A stretch of 64,000 nucleotides of DNA from assembly GCA_034440575.1 (NCBI GenBank), contig JAOTOL010001561.1:172501-236500 (forward strand), written 5' to 3'. Positions 34,120 to 45,754 of this stretch are shown here, in pieces. The notes beneath the pieces were generated by a model. That model was not told the origin of the DNA and ran no database searches. It saw only the letters and a list, made by a program, of their open reading frames with translations. Position numbers and translations under genes: made by a program. Positions within the stretch are counted from its first letter, which is position 1; every line of letters starts with the position of its first letter. This DNA is from Imbricaverruca yamaguchii (lineage: Eukaryota; Arthropoda; Thecostraca; Neoverrucidae).

Positions 34120-34380
34120 TACGGCGGGGAAAAATCGCGCGGGGTGACGGGTGTCACCCCCAGAAACGAAAGAGAGGAGTGACGGGTGTCACCTACAGAA
34201 AAGAAAGAAAGGAGTGACGGGTGTCACCCCCAGAAACGAAAGAGAAGAGTGACGGGTGTCACCCCCAGAAATGAAAGAGAAGAGTGAGGAATGTCACCCC
34301 CAGAAACAAAAGACGATAGTGACGGGTGTCACCCCCAGAAACGAAAGAAAAGAGTGACGGGTATCGCCCACGAAAAAGAA
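34120..34380. repeat. 35-bp tandem repeat beside the I-like LINE start
   Basis: About seven copies of a unit GTGACGGGTGTCACCCCCAG followed by AAACGAAAGAGAAGA. Each carries the inverted repeat GTGACGGGTGTCAC. It lies just upstream (minus sense) of ORF1, where LINE 5' UTRs often hold tandem promoter units; that role is inferred. Confidence 0.85.
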
Positions 34381-34504
34381 AAACGGACTGCTTAAACCAG
34401 CAGTGAAGCTCGCCAAGACCGACAGGGCGGAGTGATCGTCGGCCCGGGTACTCACGAGCGGAGACGACCGGCGGAGACAAGAGTTGCAGGGCAACGGATT
34501 TACA

Positions 34505-34870
34505 TGGGGGAGAGTGATTTTTTAGGCGTGCCGGACCATAAAGGTCATTTGCGCCGCCTTCAGAGGAACACATTACATATATATATATATATATATACAT
34601 ATCTATGAAGGCGAGTGTTACGATCAAGATACAGGCAAGTGGACATTTACGTTAATGGAATTTTACGTCATGCTTTGTGCGAAGTTTTTGGGTTCTGAAG
34701 GCGGGGGCTGGGTTGGGGACGTCTTCCTGATGTCTAACTGGATTTAATTTTACTTCACTCCTCCACAAGATTATTTGTGGGTTGGGTGGGATCGGGGTAT
34801 TTTGAGTGTCGAGTTGATTTTGCCAGGGTGCCGGCTTTAGCCTACTCCTATCGAAGAGCACCGAGGAATT
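34505..34870 (+). repeat. ~365-bp dispersed direct repeat, copy 1
   Basis: Matches 35733-36100: shared blocks include GGCGTGCCGGACCAT, GAGTGTTACGATCAAG, TGGACATTTACGTTA and AGGGTGCCGGCTTTAGCC. About 90% identical by eye, with a TA run added here (34576-34600). Confidence 0.8.
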
Positions 34871-34893
34871 TTTACCGTGAAGAATTGCATTTG

Positions 34894-35032
34894 TATCAAC
34901 CGTTGAGTCATGCAGCGTCGCCAATCTCTCACACCGATTGGTTCTCGGGCGAAGAGTAGCGACAGGTGAGACTCGAACCCACAACCTTTCAATTGTGAGA
35001 CAAGCAACTTACTCCTAGGCTATTCGTCCCCT
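34894..35032 (-). mobile_element. tRNA-derived SINE, third copy
   Basis: Minus strand starts CAGGGGACGAATAGCCTAGG, with box A and a good box B (GGGTTCGAGTCTC), then the same middle block as the 12.2-kb copy. It directly abuts the LINE RNase H fragment that begins at TGCTTTGCAATCGTC. The CCAA tail is missing and no clear target duplication is visible. Confidence 0.8.
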
Positions 35033-35069
35033 GCTTTGCAATCGTCTAACGAATATTCCACGCTGGGTA

Positions 35070-35700
35070 GGTGCTCGATTATAAGGCTTGCTTTGTGAAC
35101 CGGTCTGCTTCTGCGTTACCTGGGATGTTGGCGTGGCCCGGAATCCAGAGGAAGGTAAAGTTCATGTTTACGTTATGGGCCACGATTTGTTGGATTCGAT
35201 CAATGAAGTGATGAGGACGGTCGTGGGCGTTGCTAATTGACTGTAGGATGGATTTGGAGTCTGAGCAAATCACTACGTTCCTGACTTTTCGCTTAATTAG
35301 AATGGAGATAGCAGCCAGAATGGCCATTGCTTCAGCGGAGTAGATGGAGAAGTTATCCGGTAGACGTTTGGAAAGTCTGAGACCTGGTCCAGTGATGCCG
35401 ATGCCTACCTTAGCCTCGTGTTTCGACCCATCCGTGAATACGAGTGATTTGTGATTGTTGTCATGGGCGAACTTGTGAAAGAAGCCTAGAATCTCCGCCG
35501 ATGTGATAGTGGCTTTCTTCTCCGAGAGTAAGTACTCGATCTTTGGTTGACTGAAAGTCCAGAATGGCCTAGTGGGGAGTCGAGCTTCAGTGGATGGCAT
35601 TGTGCGGTTAAGATCTGAGCGAGCCGTGGCAATTTGAATGCTATATGGTGGAAGTTTGCGCGCAAATCAGCTTTTGTCGTATCTGTCAGGCATGAAGCAG
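35070..35700 (-). pseudogene. I-like LINE, RNase H fragment
   Basis: Encodes SLVFTDGSKHEAKVGIGI, YSAEAMAILAA, VVICSDSKSILQSI and FLWIPGHANIPGNAEADR, the D-E-D-D set of an RNase H domain. It is nearly identical to 36990-37640, about 1.94 kb away in the same orientation, so one copy arose by duplication or two insertions of one family lie side by side. Confidence 0.85.
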
Positions 35701-35732
35701 CGCTGTGCTGAGTGATTTTGAATTGAGGATTG

Positions 35733-36100
35733 AGAGAGGGGGAGAGTGTTTTTTTTTAGGCGTGCCGGACCATGAAGGTAATTTGCGCCGCCTTTAAAGG
35801 AACACGTTGCATATCTGTCTATGAAAGCGAGTGTTACGATCAAGGTACTGGCAACTGGACATTTACGTTAAGGGAATTTTCCGTTATACTTTGTGCGAAG
35901 TTTTTTGGGTGCTGAAGGCGGGAGCTGGGTTGGGGACGTCTCCCTGATGTCTAACTGGTTTTAATTTTACTTTACTCCTCCACATTATAATTTGCGGTTT
36001 GTGTGGGGCTGGGGTGTTTTGAGTGCCGGGTTGATCTTGCCAGGGTGCCGGCTTTAGCCTACTCCTATCGAAGAGCACCGAGGGATTTTTACCGTACGGA
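35733..36100 (+). repeat. ~365-bp dispersed direct repeat, copy 2
   Basis: Partner of 34505-34870. It lies between the RNase H fragment and the 3' UTR of the longer LINE copy. Confidence 0.8.
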
Positions 36101-36119
36101 CAAGGAGGCAATTGTCCAC

Positions 36120-36535
36120 ACTGCCTCTCACGCCGGCTGCCGCGTGTTAGTTGTCAGTAGTTGGTTAGTTTATGCATGCCATGCAGGGTTGTCAGTTGGG
36201 TTAGTACGGTGTTTCATAATTTGGCTCCTCTACGTCCGCTGTTCCTCTGGGTAGCCATTTACGTTAGGTGTCGGAAGGCAAGTCGGCTCATCTACGTCCG
36301 ACGGCTCCTCTGGGTAGTGGTTTTACCTTAAGCTAATTTAAAAATAAAAAAGTTTCGTTGTTTTCCTAAAGCAAGTCGGCTCATCTACCTCCGACGGCAC
36401 CGCTAGGTAGCCAATTATTCCTAACTGGGAAGCAAATCGGCTCATTTACGTCTGACGCCATGCGGGGATGGCTATTTACTTGTTTCCTACGAGTGTTTCG
36501 CGGTCATGTATTGCAAGTTGATGTGAACGTTGGTG
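36120..36535. repeat. LINE 3' UTR with ~65-bp tandem units
   Basis: Four diverged units share CAAGTCGGCTCATCTACGTC and GACGGC...TGGGTAG. They lie directly after the stop codon of the I-like LINE ORF2 (minus sense), so they form its 3' UTR. Confidence 0.6.
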
Positions 36536-36539
36536 GTGC

Positions 36540-39200
36540 CTAGAGAGCTCCTGCTAGTTCTGTGGCATACAGATATTCAAATAGCAATTGAATGAGTTCT
36601 GCGTGTTTGTCACCGAGAAGCGATGGAAGCGATAGGGTGATGCCCTCTCTCTGGCAGAAGGCCTTGAGTGGTTGTCTCTGAGAGCTAAAGCTACTGCAGT
36701 CTAGCAGGATGTGGCCTATGCTTAACGTGGTGTTGCAAGTGTCGCAGTGAGGTGTTGTGTGTTGGTCATCCTCTAATCGAGGCTGTGTTAGTTTTGTGCA
36801 ACCGGTTCTAAGTCTTGTGAGGATGACCTCTTTCTGTCGGTGAGACTGATTTGATGTGTTCCATGTGCCTATGTTTGGTTTTATTGCGTGGGCGTGGTTG
36901 GATTTGTGTTGTGTTGAGTTGTGTTGTGTCCATGTGTTCTGTTGGTGTTGGCGAATGCGATGTTGTAGGAGTGCTTTGCAATCGTCTACCGAATATTCCA
37001 CGATGGGGTGGGTGTTCGATGTTAAGGCTTGCTTTGCGAGCCGGTCTGCTTCTTCGTTACCTGGGATGTTGGCGTGGCCCGGAATCCAGAGGAAGGAAAA
37101 GTTCATGTTTACGTTATGGGCCACGATTTGTTGGATTCGATCAATGATGTGATGAGGACAGTCGTGGATGTTGCTAATTGACTGTAGAACGGATTTGGAG
37201 TCTGAGCAAATCACTACGTTTCTGACTTCTCGCTTCATGAGAATGAAAATAGCGGCCAGAATGGCCATTGCTTCAGCAGAGTAGATGAAGAAGTTATCCG
37301 GTAGACTTTTGGAAAGTCTGAGACCTGGCCCAGTGATGCCGATGCCTACCTTAGCCTCGTGTTTCGACCCATCCGTGAATACGAGTGATTTGTGATTGTT
37401 GTCATCGGCGAACTTGTGAAAGAGGCCTAGAATCTCCGCCGATGTGATAGTGGCTTTCTTCTCCGAGAGCAAGCACTCGATCTTTGGTTGACTGAAAGTC
37501 CAGAAGGGCCTAATGGGCGGTCGAGCTGCAGTGGATGGCATTGTGAGGTTAAGATCTGAGCGAGCCGTGGCAATTTGAATGCTATATGGTGGAAGTTTGC
37601 GCGCAAATCGGCTCTTGTCGTATCTGCCAGGCATGAAGCAGCGCTGTGCCGGATGATTTGGAATGGATTTGATTTTGATGTGGTAACGGCACAGGTGTTG
37701 TGTCCTCCTGTGGTGGAGTGATGGTGTGCTTGAGTCTACTAGAAGACTAGCTATCGATGTAGCGCTAAGGGCGCCTGTGGCTGCTCTGATGCAGCTGTTT
37801 TGGATGACTTCTAATTTATTACTCTGACTTTCTGAAATTGTGGAAAAAATGATGCTATTGTATTCTATGATGGGTCGTATGATTGATGTGTACAGTCCCA
37901 GAAGTGTTTTTCTGTCTCCGCCCCAGTCTGTGCCTGCAAGTGCACGTATTATGTTGACGCGCTTCGCGCTTCGCTTCGTGATGTCGGTGATATGGGTGTT
38001 GAAACTGAGTTTTTCGTCTAAATGCACCCCTAGGATTTTGAAACTTTTCACCTGCTCGATGGCTTTGCCATCGATTTTAAGTAACGTTTTCGGTGTGGGA
38101 CGGAGACGACTGTATGTGACAGTGGCCGATTTTTCTGCGGACAGGGTGAAGCCCCAAGTTTTGCACCACTTTGCAATGTGGTCTAGTCCTGCCTGAATGT
38201 TTTTTTTTTCAGCTTTAAGGAAGCATTGTGATGTTGTTCAGATTGCTTTGTCGTCCGCGAAAAGTGAGTAGTGAAGTGAAGTGTCCCCGTGGTCGGCAAG
38301 TATGTCGTTGATCATGATGATGAAGAGGCTCGGCGAAAGCACGCTCCCCTGAGCCAGGCCCTGCTCCTGAGTTGTGGTGTTTGAGATGACATTGCCGCAT
38401 CGGACCCTAAGAGTCCTATCCCTGAGGAAGTTGAGAATTAAGTGCGCCATGTGTCCGCGTAGGCCTATCTTATGGAGTTTGTGTGTCAGCGCTGACTTGT
38501 GTACTCGGTCGAAGGCGGCAGTGATGTCTAGGTAGGCAGCTATTGTTGTGCGTTTGATGTATAGACCACTTTTGATGTCATGCACTAACCTAACGAGATG
38601 GTCTGTAGTTGATTTTTGCCGTTGGAAGCCGCATTGAAATTCGTCGAGCAGGTCGTTGTGTTCCAGAAATTGCCTCAATCGTGTGTTGACCATGCGTTCG
38701 ACCAGCTTGCTAGCACAGCTAGTAAGTGAGATGGGTCTATAGCCTTTTGGGGTGGAATGATCTTTGTGTGGCTTTGGTAATGGTATGACTACGCTCTCCC
38801 GCCAGGATGCGGGAAACGTGTCGGTTTGGTACAGTTCATTTATGGCCGTTAGTAGATACGTTAGGGAGTTTTTGCTAAGACGTTTAAGAAACTGGTAATG
38901 AATGTCGTCCGATCCAACCGACGTGTTTCCACACTTGCTGAGAGCAAGTTCTAATTCGTGCATAGTGAATGACTGATTATAGATTTCTCTATTGTCAGAG
39001 TTAAAATTTGCTTTGGAGGCAAGGGCGTCTAGGACGCTTACTATAGTGGTGTCATAGTTGCTGTTGCCGGATACGTTGGCGTAGTGTAGCTTAAAGTGGT
39101 CTACGACTTGTTGTGGGTCAGTGATGTGCTGTCCATTCACCGTCAGCTGGGGGAAAGGGCCTGGTGCTGGGCGTTTCAGGTTGAAGCGCTTCATCAGGTG
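36540..39200 (-). pseudogene. I-like LINE ORF2: reverse transcriptase, RNase H and C-terminal zinc motif
   Basis: The RT block (39194-38238) has GSDDIHYQFLKRL, PKGYRPISLTSCASKLVERM, AAYLDITAAFDRVHKSAL, QGLAQGSVLSPSLF and catalytic LFADDKAI. One frame break lies at about 38240-38050, near a T run. The thumb and RNase H follow (38051-36540): ILGVHLDEKLSF, FTDGSKHEAKVG, AEAMAILAA, SDSKSVLQSI, WIPGHANIPGNEEADRLAKQ. After that comes a zinc-like CDTCNTTLSIGHILLDC and a normal stop. RT with RNase H fits the I superfamily. Endonuclease and ORF1 are absent on the 5' side (above 39200), so this copy is 5'-truncated. Apart from the break near 38.2 kb it is well preserved, suggesting recent activity. Confidence 0.85.
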
Positions 39201-39640
39201 AGGATTGACATTTCATTTCATTTTATCACGGTGAGCACTTCCTGCTCAGGCCATTTCGTGCTATAGAAGATTGACAAGACATAGCAGCAATTCATGCGGA
39301 CTAGAACACACATTATGTCCTAGTTAAGACACTAAAGTGCGCGGCTATGGAAAAGGAGATGCAAACGAGTTAAGTATACAGGTAAGTCGGCTCAGTGAAG
39401 TGGAAGACTATTATGTCAGATGGCTACTGGACACAGAGCATTGGAGATGACCGGAGAAACGAAGTGAAGCGGACCTGGATACATAAATAACTACACTGAC
39501 ATCTAGCGTCAAGAGAGCGAACGGCAAGTTATGAGATGCTAGATGGCGGGCGCGCGGTCAGCAACGGTTGAGTCTTCAGCTAGCCGCTGGATGCCTAGCG
39601 GACGCGAAAGAATATTTTGCCATGAAGACTTTGTACCATT
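39201..39640. other. No feature seen
   Basis: Unremarkable DNA between the truncated I-like LINE and the CR1-like LINE. Confidence 0.4.
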
Positions 39641-39869
39641 TAGCATCACTCTCTGCTATCTATCTGAGTGCCACAACTCGGTCAATTTTATGATGCTACC
39701 TGTAATACCATGGACCTGAAGCTGCATCATTAACCGTGCATGGGTACCTTGTCAAAGGCCTTACTAAAGTCAAGATATGCTACATCAACCTGATTTCCCT
39801 GATCAAATTGTTCTGTAGCGAAATTCAAAAGTCCAAGAGATTTGTGAGACACGATCGCCCTTTTCTTAA

Positions 39870-40675
39870 CCCTCTTTTCTGTCAGATCCTCACACCCCGG
39901 CACGAGGGGCGGGAGATCGATAGAAGCCTCCATCTAATCTCCAAACTAAACATCGCACCAAAACGAAATAGGTGTCATCGGAAAGCGTTTGACGAGTAGG
40001 GCCAAACGCCGTCGCCCAAAAGTTTGTCTCCCATAAAGTGACGTCACTAGGGGCCCCAGAGTTTTACGACTTACATTATGTTTGTGGCTCTGGGGGTTCA
40101 TTTTGACGGAGATTTGATAAAAAATGGAATATGAAAAGGGAAGCGAAATCGACCAGGGCCATGCAATTTTTTGTAACCCCAAAATCAAAATTATATATTT
40201 TTCTTATATTTCAAAATTTTGGGTTTTCCAGTTTTCTTTAATTTTCCTTTTGTAATGGGTAGAGTGGACCAAAAAACGTGTTTCTAAGTCATGCTTACTT
40301 TAGCTAGAATCTTCGATTTGCACTCTAATAGGCAAATATGCAAAATTAATAAGTATTCAAAAACGGAAAAATTAAGAATTCCTATCGTACGTTTTGTCGT
40401 ATCCAGAAAGATAATCAAACGTTGAAAGTTTCATTAAAATAGTTTTATCCGATAAAGCGTGATGACTGGTTGAACTTTTTTTGGAGATGACCTCACTTGA
40501 CCTTAACAAACTCGTTGACCCTAAACGACAGGACTTCAAGACTTTGACACAACATGCCAAATGGATGTTAAAAAATGTATGCCAAATGTCGGCGCGCTGC
40601 CACGTGCAGTTCTTTCACCATACGCGGAAAACCTTATGGGGCTGTCGTCAACGACCCTCCTCGTTACGGCGCGGG
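39870..40675. mobile_element. piggyBac-like MITE, copy C, inserted in the CR1 LINE
   Basis: The left side is TTAA (39866-39869) plus CCC. The right side is GGGG plus TAA (decayed TTAA, 40676-40679). Comparison with the uninterrupted CR1 copy near 20.25 kb (TTTCTTAAAATCATGTTGA) confirms that exactly this segment is extra. Contents match copies B and D: AGATCCTCACACCCCG, AACGAAATAGGTGTCATCGG, AGTGACGTCACTAGG, GTTTCATTAAAATA. No transposase is encoded. Confidence 0.85.
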
Positions 40676-41999
40676 GTAACTCATGTTGAGTATTCTGAAT
40701 CAATATGTTTCCTTCCAGATAACTAACTACGCTAGCATTGAAAATTGATTCAAGTACCTTGCAGACACGGGGTGTGAGGCTTACTGGCCTATGGTTTTAA
40801 ATTTTCCTTCTTTCTCATTTCTTGAAAATTGGAACTAGACTTGCCCTTTTCCAATATGTTGGTATTTCATTTTGTGAAACTGATCAACAAAATATTATGC
40901 TAAGTGGAAATGTCAGCTCCTTTTTCAGCTTCCCACAGTACCTTAGCATAAATTTCATCTGGTCCTGCTTCCTTGCTTGGCTTTGTTTTCCTGATCTGAT
41001 TGAAAACAACATCACTATTAATGGAAATAACATCTTTTAGCCAATTACATGTCACCAAACTGTGGTTTACGGCTCGCAGATTAGTCATATCTTCCAATGT
41101 AAACATTGATCTGCTCAGCTCCTCAACAATTTCACCATCCGCGCTCAATATAGTCTCATTTACTTCCAGTGGACAATTGTGCTAGAAGTTTTACTCAGCT
41201 TCTAGAAGCTAAAGACCTTTTTACTCTCCCCATTACAGTTCCTAGCCAAATCCAATTATTTTGCTCGCCTTGCAGATCTGGCTTTCTGCTTCACAGAGTC
41301 TCTAGCTTAAATTTATGAGACCTTACATTTATGATACTTGTAGCTTCCTTAAACACTCTAAATGCATATATCTGAGTCCTAATTGCTTTTGCGAAATCTG
41401 GCGTAAGCCATGCTGGTTTTCCTGCCTTTTTCGCACCTTTGCTTTTGGGGGACATGTGTAATGTGAATTTCCTTCAAGTAAGATTTGAACTTTTCCCACA
41501 TTTCACAGGCATTTAAATTGAAGAATTCTTCTTCCCATCTTATGACACTGAAAGCTGTTCTCATGCGGTCAAAGTCTGCTCTGTTAAAATTATGGAACTT
41601 CACAAAATTATCCGTGATTGTCCCCACTACATTGCCTTGAATCTAACTATGTTATGGTCAGGGGCGTCGATTTGTAACATTTTGTGGTGGCCATGGCCCC
41701 ACCAATGTTGATCTTGGCCCCATGTTTATTTTGACCAAAGAAACCTTCAAACAGAATATAATGAGTTATGGTTGAAATCCGGTAATTTAGAGTGGTGGTA
41801 GATTTGGCCCCCTCCACAGCACAGTGAATTTGGCCACTAATTATTATATGACACAAATATAAATAACTCCTTTTTATATAAAACATATTGGTGAAAATCC
41901 GCGGACTTTTTTAATTGTGGTAGGTGGACACCTTCCAAATCAGTTTGCCCTCTCTCGCAAATCCTATGCACGACATTGCCATGGCATGACATAATTTGA

Positions 42000-42530
42000 C
42001 CTGTTGATGGCTATGATCCGCCGCAATGGACGGCGTACTCCGCGGCCCCTGTCTGCCACTGTGAACCATATGCTCCGCGCCACGATCCGCCACAATGGAC
42101 GGTGTGCTCGGCAGTCCTGGTCCATTGCAATGGACGGTGTAGTCAATGGTCCTGATCCGCCACAGTGGACGGTTTGCTTCGCAACCCTGATCCACCACAG
42201 TAGACGATGGTACTCCGCGGCCGTGATCCGCCGCAATGGAAGCTATGCTTTGGAGCCCTAGTCCGTCATAGTAGGTGTGCCACACGGCCCCGGTTCACCA
42301 CAGTGGGTGGAGTACTCCGCGACCCTGGTCTGACAAATTTGATGATGTACTCCGCGGCCCTGGTCCACTACAGTGGACGGTGTTCTCCGCGACTCCGGTC
42401 CGTTACGATGGACAATGTGCTCCGCGGCAGCGATCCGCCATAGTAGAATGTGTACTCCACAGCCCTGGTCCGTCACAGTGGACGATGTGCTCTGTGACCT
42501 TGGCCGGCCACAGTGGACGTCATGGTTGAA
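42000..42530. repeat. ~36-bp minisatellite inside the hAT-like element
   Basis: About 14 diverged units around CTCCGCGGCCCTGGTCC plus CCACAGTGGACGGTG. GC-rich compared with its host element. Open frames here are repeat artefacts. Confidence 0.85.
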
Positions 42531-42584
42531 AAACGGGCTTTTCCAAGAATTTTGCCATCCATAGCATTATCCGATTCTAGGACA

Positions 42585-43405
42585 AGTGTACGTAATGACA
42601 AATGTACGTATGGTAGACGTACGTAAGCAAATGTACGTAAGCAAATGTACGTAAGCGCAAATGTACGTATAGAAATTGTACGTATAGCAATTGTACGTAA
42701 GCGCAGATGTGCGTATGGTTAATGTACGTAAGCGCAAATGTACGTATGGCAAATGTACGTATGCGCAAATGTACGTATGCGCAAATGTACGTATGCGCAA
42801 ATGTACGTATGCACAAATGTACGTAAGCGCAAATGTACGTATGCACAAAAGTGCGTAATCGAAAATGTACGTAAGCGCAAAAGTACGTATGCGCAAATGT
42901 ACGTATGTGCAAAAGTACGTAAGAACAAATGTACGTGAGGCCAGAAGTACGTAACCGCAAATGTACGTAAGCGCAAAAGTACGTAAGAACAAATGTACGT
43001 GAGGCCAGAAGTACGTAAGCGCAAATGTACGTCAGCGCAACAGTACCTAAACGTAAAAGAATGTAAGAGGAAGTATACGTATGAGCCAATGTACGTACAT
43101 TTAGGCTTACGCGCCTTTGCATTTAAGCACATTTCGTTAGGTGCATATGCCATACGTACATATGCTCTTAGGTACATTTGCGCATACGTACAATTGTGCT
43201 TACGTACATTTGCGCATACGTACTTTTGTGGGTACGTACATTTGCCCTTACGTACATTTGCGCATATGCACTTTTGCGCATACGTACACTTGCGCTTACG
43301 TACATTTGCACATACGTACTTTTGCGTTTACGTACATTTGCGCTTACGTACATTTGCGTACGTACATCTGCCTTTCGGACATTTGCTTTACGTACATTTG
43401 TCCGG
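42585..43405. repeat. TACGTA array arranged as a long inverted repeat
   Basis: The left arm (42585-43060) repeats AAATGTACGTAAGCGC; the right arm (about 43120-43405) repeats its complement, TTGCGCATACGTACA. The centre is near AATGTACGTACATT (about 43090-43105). A folded strand would make a very long imperfect hairpin. Confidence 0.85.
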
Positions 43406-43419
43406 TTACCTATTATCCT

Positions 43420-45080
43420 CTTTACAAAATTATCCTCCATGTTGTTTCCTCGATGTGTTTTCAATTTGGATGTCCGATGGCGTTGTTCGACAACGAATTG
43501 CCCTGTGGTAATGTGCTCAAGATTCACCTGAAACTTCAAAATGAGATTCTGATGGCAATGTTTGAAGGAAAATATCCCCTCTGTATTCCATAACTCAGAA
43601 ATTGTCCTGTCATCTAGGATTGCAAAGGATAAATCCAACCCTGGCAGACGGGATGTACTCGATGGCCCTGGCCAGTCGAGGTGAACGGTGCGGGATTAGT
43701 CGCGACTTTGCATCAACTTTACGAACAGTTTTGTGTGCATTGGTTGTCACTTTCTCCGCATTATACCGTTCGCCTTACCATTAATGGATACCAAAGTCAC
43801 CCATGCATTAATATTTCCCAACTCGTCACAGCCATTGAATCTGCTTGGGGCACAGGTGCTCTTGTGCATTTCGGTCAATGAACATTGATGACATCAGAGA
43901 AACAAATTGTCGGCAGCGAGACTGACCGTATTTCCACTAAAGTAATGATTACAGGTACTGACAGCAGCACGACCAGAATTTCTTTTGGGTGCGACACCCT
44001 TGTGATCTTATTCGTGTCCCCCGCACCTATATGAAGACTCCATTCGTATGCCAAGTGTTCCTACTGTCCAACATCTTGCACCTCTGTACATATTTGTTCT
44101 TTATATGCTTTATATTTGCTTCACATAATCAGGTCCAGTCACACGGATCATATCTCGGATCATTGTTTGTTCACACAATGTCGTGGTGTACTACTTCGGT
44201 GGCTCTAAAACCTAATTGAAATTCCAATTCACAAGGAACAGCAGCATTCGGCATTAGACGACATTGCGGGCACAATGTCGCCCGTCGCCGCTGCTGACGC
44301 GCACACAAATCCAAACTCCACACAAGGGACCTGGACTTACCGGTGCATATTCTACTCAAGTGTAGAATACGCATAATACCTTACCCATTGATAATACAAC
44401 ACCATTGACCTGGACACATATTTGAAAGCAGGATGTCTATTTTATACATTTATCATGTTCTGTACGAAAACGTTTTCTTCCTACTGCGAGAAGAAGATAT
44501 AATTTGACCTGACCTCTGCTTAGTAACCTCGACCTTCATTATAATTTTCGGAAAGCAGGGTTATTCGATTTCATGAAAGAACATTATGATCTTGATTTGG
44601 TTTTGCTATCCTTCAACTACCGCGAATGTTGCAAAATGGTGGCATGCTGCAGATGTGGGAATATTATCCTCCTTGCTTCGTCCGAAGTCAATTTCAAGGT
44701 GACTTAGAAATCAACTTGGTGAATGAGATGAAGAAGACGTATATGGTGAATCCAAGCACTACCAAAGGTATAGAAAACTCCGCACTTAACCTTTTGAAGG
44801 GAAAGGATTACAAGTACCAACAGGGTTGCAGTAAAAATGTTCCTGTTGGGACACACCTGGTGCATGGACAATTCCAATTACACCGATTTCAAAACTGTTG
44901 ATTTCTGATGTTATTCCCATTTTCAGAAGTTTTGTACTTTATATTTATATTTCTTTATATTTCCGACTCTAGAGCAAAGAAACCATACGAGCCGACATGT
45001 CCATTTCAAGACCATCGAATGGCACTTCTGGGAATCTGGCACTTCTGGGGGGATCAAATAAACTTCGGCACGCCAATGCT
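43420..45080. other. Right-hand interior of the hAT-like element, no gene recognised
   Basis: Short frames on both strands lack transposase motifs. One 92-codon plus frame (44626-44901) is not supported by homology that can be seen. Confidence 0.4.
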
Positions 45081-45754
45081 TTTAAAAAAATCGACACCCC
45101 TGGTTATGATTACTTCTTCCCAAAGTTTCTCCTACAATCAAGTCTTGAACTAAGTCACTTAAATCCGAAAAGACAAGGTCCAAGAATGAGCCCAGCCTAG
45201 TTGATTCCACTACAAACTGGTGTAAGAACAAGTCCTCTTCAAGGCATTTCCGAAACATTTTGCATGGTGAGGAGCTAACACCAACATTTTCATATCCTTT
45301 TAGATTGAAGTCACCACAAATAAGGCATTTCCTGCGAAAGTTTCTACTGATTTCCTCGCATATCACGTTATCGAGCTCCATTTGCTGAGAATGTGGCAAG
45401 GTTCCTGATCGGTACAAAGCTCCTATTCTCAGTTAATTGCTATTGCGTTTTCGCACAGCGAAATCAAGCCAAATGGTCTCCATCGACACATTGTTTACCC
45501 CATCTGCTACTATTTGAGAACTGAATAAGCTATTCACATAGATCATTACACCACCCCTTTCACTGCTGGACCCCTATTGCACGCAAACATATTGTATCCC
45601 TGAATCCCATAGTCCTGCAAATTATCCCTAAAATACTCCTCACTGATCCACGCCTCAGTAATGCCGACAAAATATGTTTCCTCCTCAGCAACATAACACT
45701 TGAACTCATCAAATTTGGACAGAATACTCTGAGCATCATACAATTAAGCATCAT

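Larger units (their letters stand above)
41659..45102. mobile_element. hAT-like non-autonomous element, 3.44 kb, in the CR1 endonuclease
   Basis: Terminal inverted repeats are CAGGGGCGTCGATTT on the left and, read inward from the right, CAGGGGTGTCGATTT (14 of 15). They are flanked by 8-bp repeats GTTATGGT (41651-41658) and GTTATGAT (45103-45110), one mismatch. CAGGG ends with 8-bp duplications are typical of hAT; P-type elements also give 8 bp. The inside holds a 36-bp minisatellite (42000-42530), a large TACGTA inverted repeat (42585-43405) and about 1.7 kb of AT-rich DNA without a recognised transposase. It must have been moved by an enzyme encoded elsewhere. Confidence 0.85.
39645..45754 (-). 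pseudogene. CR1-like LINE split by two younger insertions
   Basis: Minus-strand reading from 45754: endonuclease (YFVGITEAWISEEYF, CLICGDFNLKGYENV, and the S-x-HN motif at about 45105). After the hAT-like insertion it resumes at 41658 with HNIVRF, then TDNFVKFHNFNRADF, the EN-RT linker and the RT start (TKPSKEAGPDEIYAKVLWEA near 41000; PTYWKRASLVPIF near 40850). A MITE then interrupts at 40675-39870, and RT resumes with TEKRVKKRAI, VAYLDFSKAFDKVP and HGITGSIIK to about 39645. Stops and shifts are frequent. The order EN-RT and the LDFSKAFDKVP motif fit CR1. Both insertion joints can be read to the base against the continuing LINE reading. Confidence 0.85.

Noticed and set aside
42004..42529. 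Frames through the 36-bp array at 42.0-42.5 kb
   Set aside because: Repeat-driven open frames on both strands inside a transposon.
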